A DNA stretch of 15,862 nt from Sphingopyxis sp. (GTDB lineage Bacteria > Pseudomonadota > Alphaproteobacteria > Sphingomonadales > Sphingomonadaceae). This document shows positions 15,235-15,862 of this stretch, in pieces. Every line of letters begins with the position of its first letter. Position 1 is the stretch's first letter. A program made the translations under genes and the position numbers. The notes under the pieces were generated by a model. That model was not told the DNA's origin. It did no database searches and saw nothing but the letters and a program-made list of their open reading frames with translations. The stretch lies in the NCBI GenBank assembly GCA_012035435.1, contig JAAUPH010000019.1:1-15862 (forward strand). Direction: 5' to 3'.

Positions 15235-15459
15235 ATGGCGTTTGCCGACCGCCGCGCTTGGGCCTTTGAGCCGACCAAAGCGGACCCAATCAGCGTCCGC
15301 ATGCCCGATGCGGTGCGATTGACCGGGCTTAGCCGTTCGAAGATGTACCAGCTAATTGCTGCGGGCGATATTGAGACCGCAAAGGTCGGCCGCTCGACGG
15401 TGATCCTGGTGCAAAGCCTGCGCGAATTCATCCAGTCCAAACGCGTCAGCCGCCGGTAA
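15235..15459 (+). CDS. AlpA/excisionase-like helix-turn-helix protein
   Basis: The 74-residue product contains a MerR-like winged HTH of the HTH_17/AlpA kind: MPDAVRLTGLSRSKMYQLIA, then AGDIETAKVGRSTVILVQSL and REFIQSK. Such proteins regulate integrase genes or act as excision factors at element ends. It starts five bases after the DUF2274 stop, so the two are likely one transcript. It is followed by integrase-arm-like repeats and a tRNA-end-like sequence, which suits a role in excision. It appears complete. Confidence 0.8.
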   Translation: MAFADRRAWAFEPTKADPISVRMPDAVRLTGLSRSKMYQLIAAGDIETAKVGRSTVILVQSLREFIQSKRVSRR

Positions 15460-15515
15460 TGTGGGTCCTACCCCCCAGATATCATTTTGCACATTTCGTC
15501 GCATATTTCAAAAAC

Positions 15516-15537
15516 TGGGGTATCGAGTGGGGTATCG
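15516..15537 (+). repeat. Tandem TGGGGTATCG repeats, putative integrase arm sites
   Basis: Two identical 10-base copies of TGGGGTATCG (15516-15525 and 15528-15537) are separated by AG, giving a 12-base period. A related inverted copy, TACCCCCCA, lies at 15469-15477. Similar tandem G-rich repeats flank attachment sites of P4-type integrases, where they bind the integrase N-terminal domain. They lie 44-65 bases from the tRNA-like end at 15581-15600, a reasonable arm-to-core distance. Confidence 0.5.
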
Positions 15538-15580
15538 CTTAGGAAAATACTAAATCTTTTCAATACTTAAGAAGCCTTCT

Positions 15581-15600
15581 AGATCCCTCCTCCGCTACCA
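15581..15600 (+). other. Putative att core: tRNA 3'-end-like sequence
   Basis: The 20 bases end in CTCCGCTACCA. They read like the T-stem 3' strand (CCCTC), acceptor 3' strand (CTCCGCT), discriminator A and CCA of a tRNA. The rest of a tRNA is not present upstream: there is no matching 5' acceptor strand AGCGGAG or T-stem GAGGG. It is therefore probably the duplicated tRNA end left at one boundary of an element that integrated into a tRNA gene. The nearby arm-like repeats and AlpA-like gene support this. The parent tRNA cannot be named. Confidence 0.45.
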
Positions 15601-15862
15601 TGTATCCAGGCACGCAGAATGTGACAGGGAAACATGGTGGGCTTCGCAGCATCCCCGCATCGCGGGCTGCGCGCAAAATTAATCATCCGAGGATAGAAGT
15701 TGTTCATCAGTGTAAGTTAGCCCGGAGTGTCCAAACATAAACTGACCGGGGTAGTTTCGATATGTTGAGCAGGCGATCGCTATTCCAAATGGATCTCGGC
15801 TCGGGCAATCCGGACCGGCCCGCACTGATCACGCAGCCGCGCGCAGACTGAGCCCAGCCGCA
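15601..15862. other. Region outside the putative att site, no gene recognised
   Basis: Only short open frames occur (for example ATG at 15762 to TGA at 15851, 29 codons, unrecognised). A small hairpin CCCGC-ATC-GCGGG lies at 15654-15666 without a following T run. The stretch at about 15723-15752 (GGAGTGTCCAAACATAAACT and onward) has the look of an IS3-type terminus read backwards, but no partner repeat is in the window, so this is only a suggestion. Confidence 0.3.

Noticed and set aside
15581..15600. A complete tRNA gene
   Set aside because: No 5' acceptor strand, D-arm or anticodon arm can be found upstream; only the 3' end is present.
15654..15666. Hairpin CCCGC-ATC-GCGGG as a terminator
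   Set aside because: The stem is short and no T run follows on either strand.
1..15862. CRISPR array or rRNA gene
   Set aside because: No regularly spaced repeats and no rRNA-like sequence were seen.

Overview
The window looks like accessory DNA from a GC-rich alphaproteobacterium, most likely a sphingomonad. The evidence is the high GC of most genes, a FecI/FecR/STN-type TonB-receptor operon, a short Rhs-core cassette, and a trb-type transfer remnant ending in a DUF2274 gene and an AlpA-like HTH gene. This placement is inference from gene content.

Layout. (1) 1-3501, + strand: wreckage of a MOBF-type conjugation module. A traD-like coupling-protein gene is cut in two by about 1.29 kb that carries the two halves of a P4-type tyrosine integrase in swapped order around a small membrane-protein gene. 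After traD comes a relaxase/helicase gene collapsed to 267 codons. (2) 3569-5657, + strand, visibly more AT-rich at its start: a Sec-exported protein with a short Rhs core and a JAB/DUF4329-like C-terminus, an overlapping lipoprotein gene (candidate effector/immunity pair), then a transglutaminase-like gene with one frameshift. (3) 12807-5654, - strand: an ECF sigma factor, FecR, a TonB-dependent receptor and the N-terminal part of a DUF5117-type metalloprotease in close order. These lead into joined remnants of a His-rich FtsX-like permease and a DUF3299-like protein, a conserved hypothetical, and a small protein with two sigma region-4-like domains. (4) 13057-15459, + strand: wreckage of a second, trb-type transfer module. 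It has a VirD4/TraG gene cut before Walker B, an IS3-type transposase remnant containing a REP-like palindrome, a broken trbI/virB10, then intact DUF2274 and AlpA-like genes. (5) 15460-15862: no convincing gene, but tandem integrase-arm-like repeats and a tRNA-3'-end-like sequence, as expected at the end of an integrated element.

How it fits together. Neither transfer system can work as it stands. The genes that look whole are the Rhs/JAB-lipoprotein pair, the sigma/FecR pair, the double region-4 regulator, the DUF2274 gene and the AlpA-like gene; the TonB receptor reads through but its barrel looks short. The most notable points are the integrase split at the insertion junctions, the effector/immunity-like pair, and repeated deletion joints that fuse fragments of different genes, often in frame.
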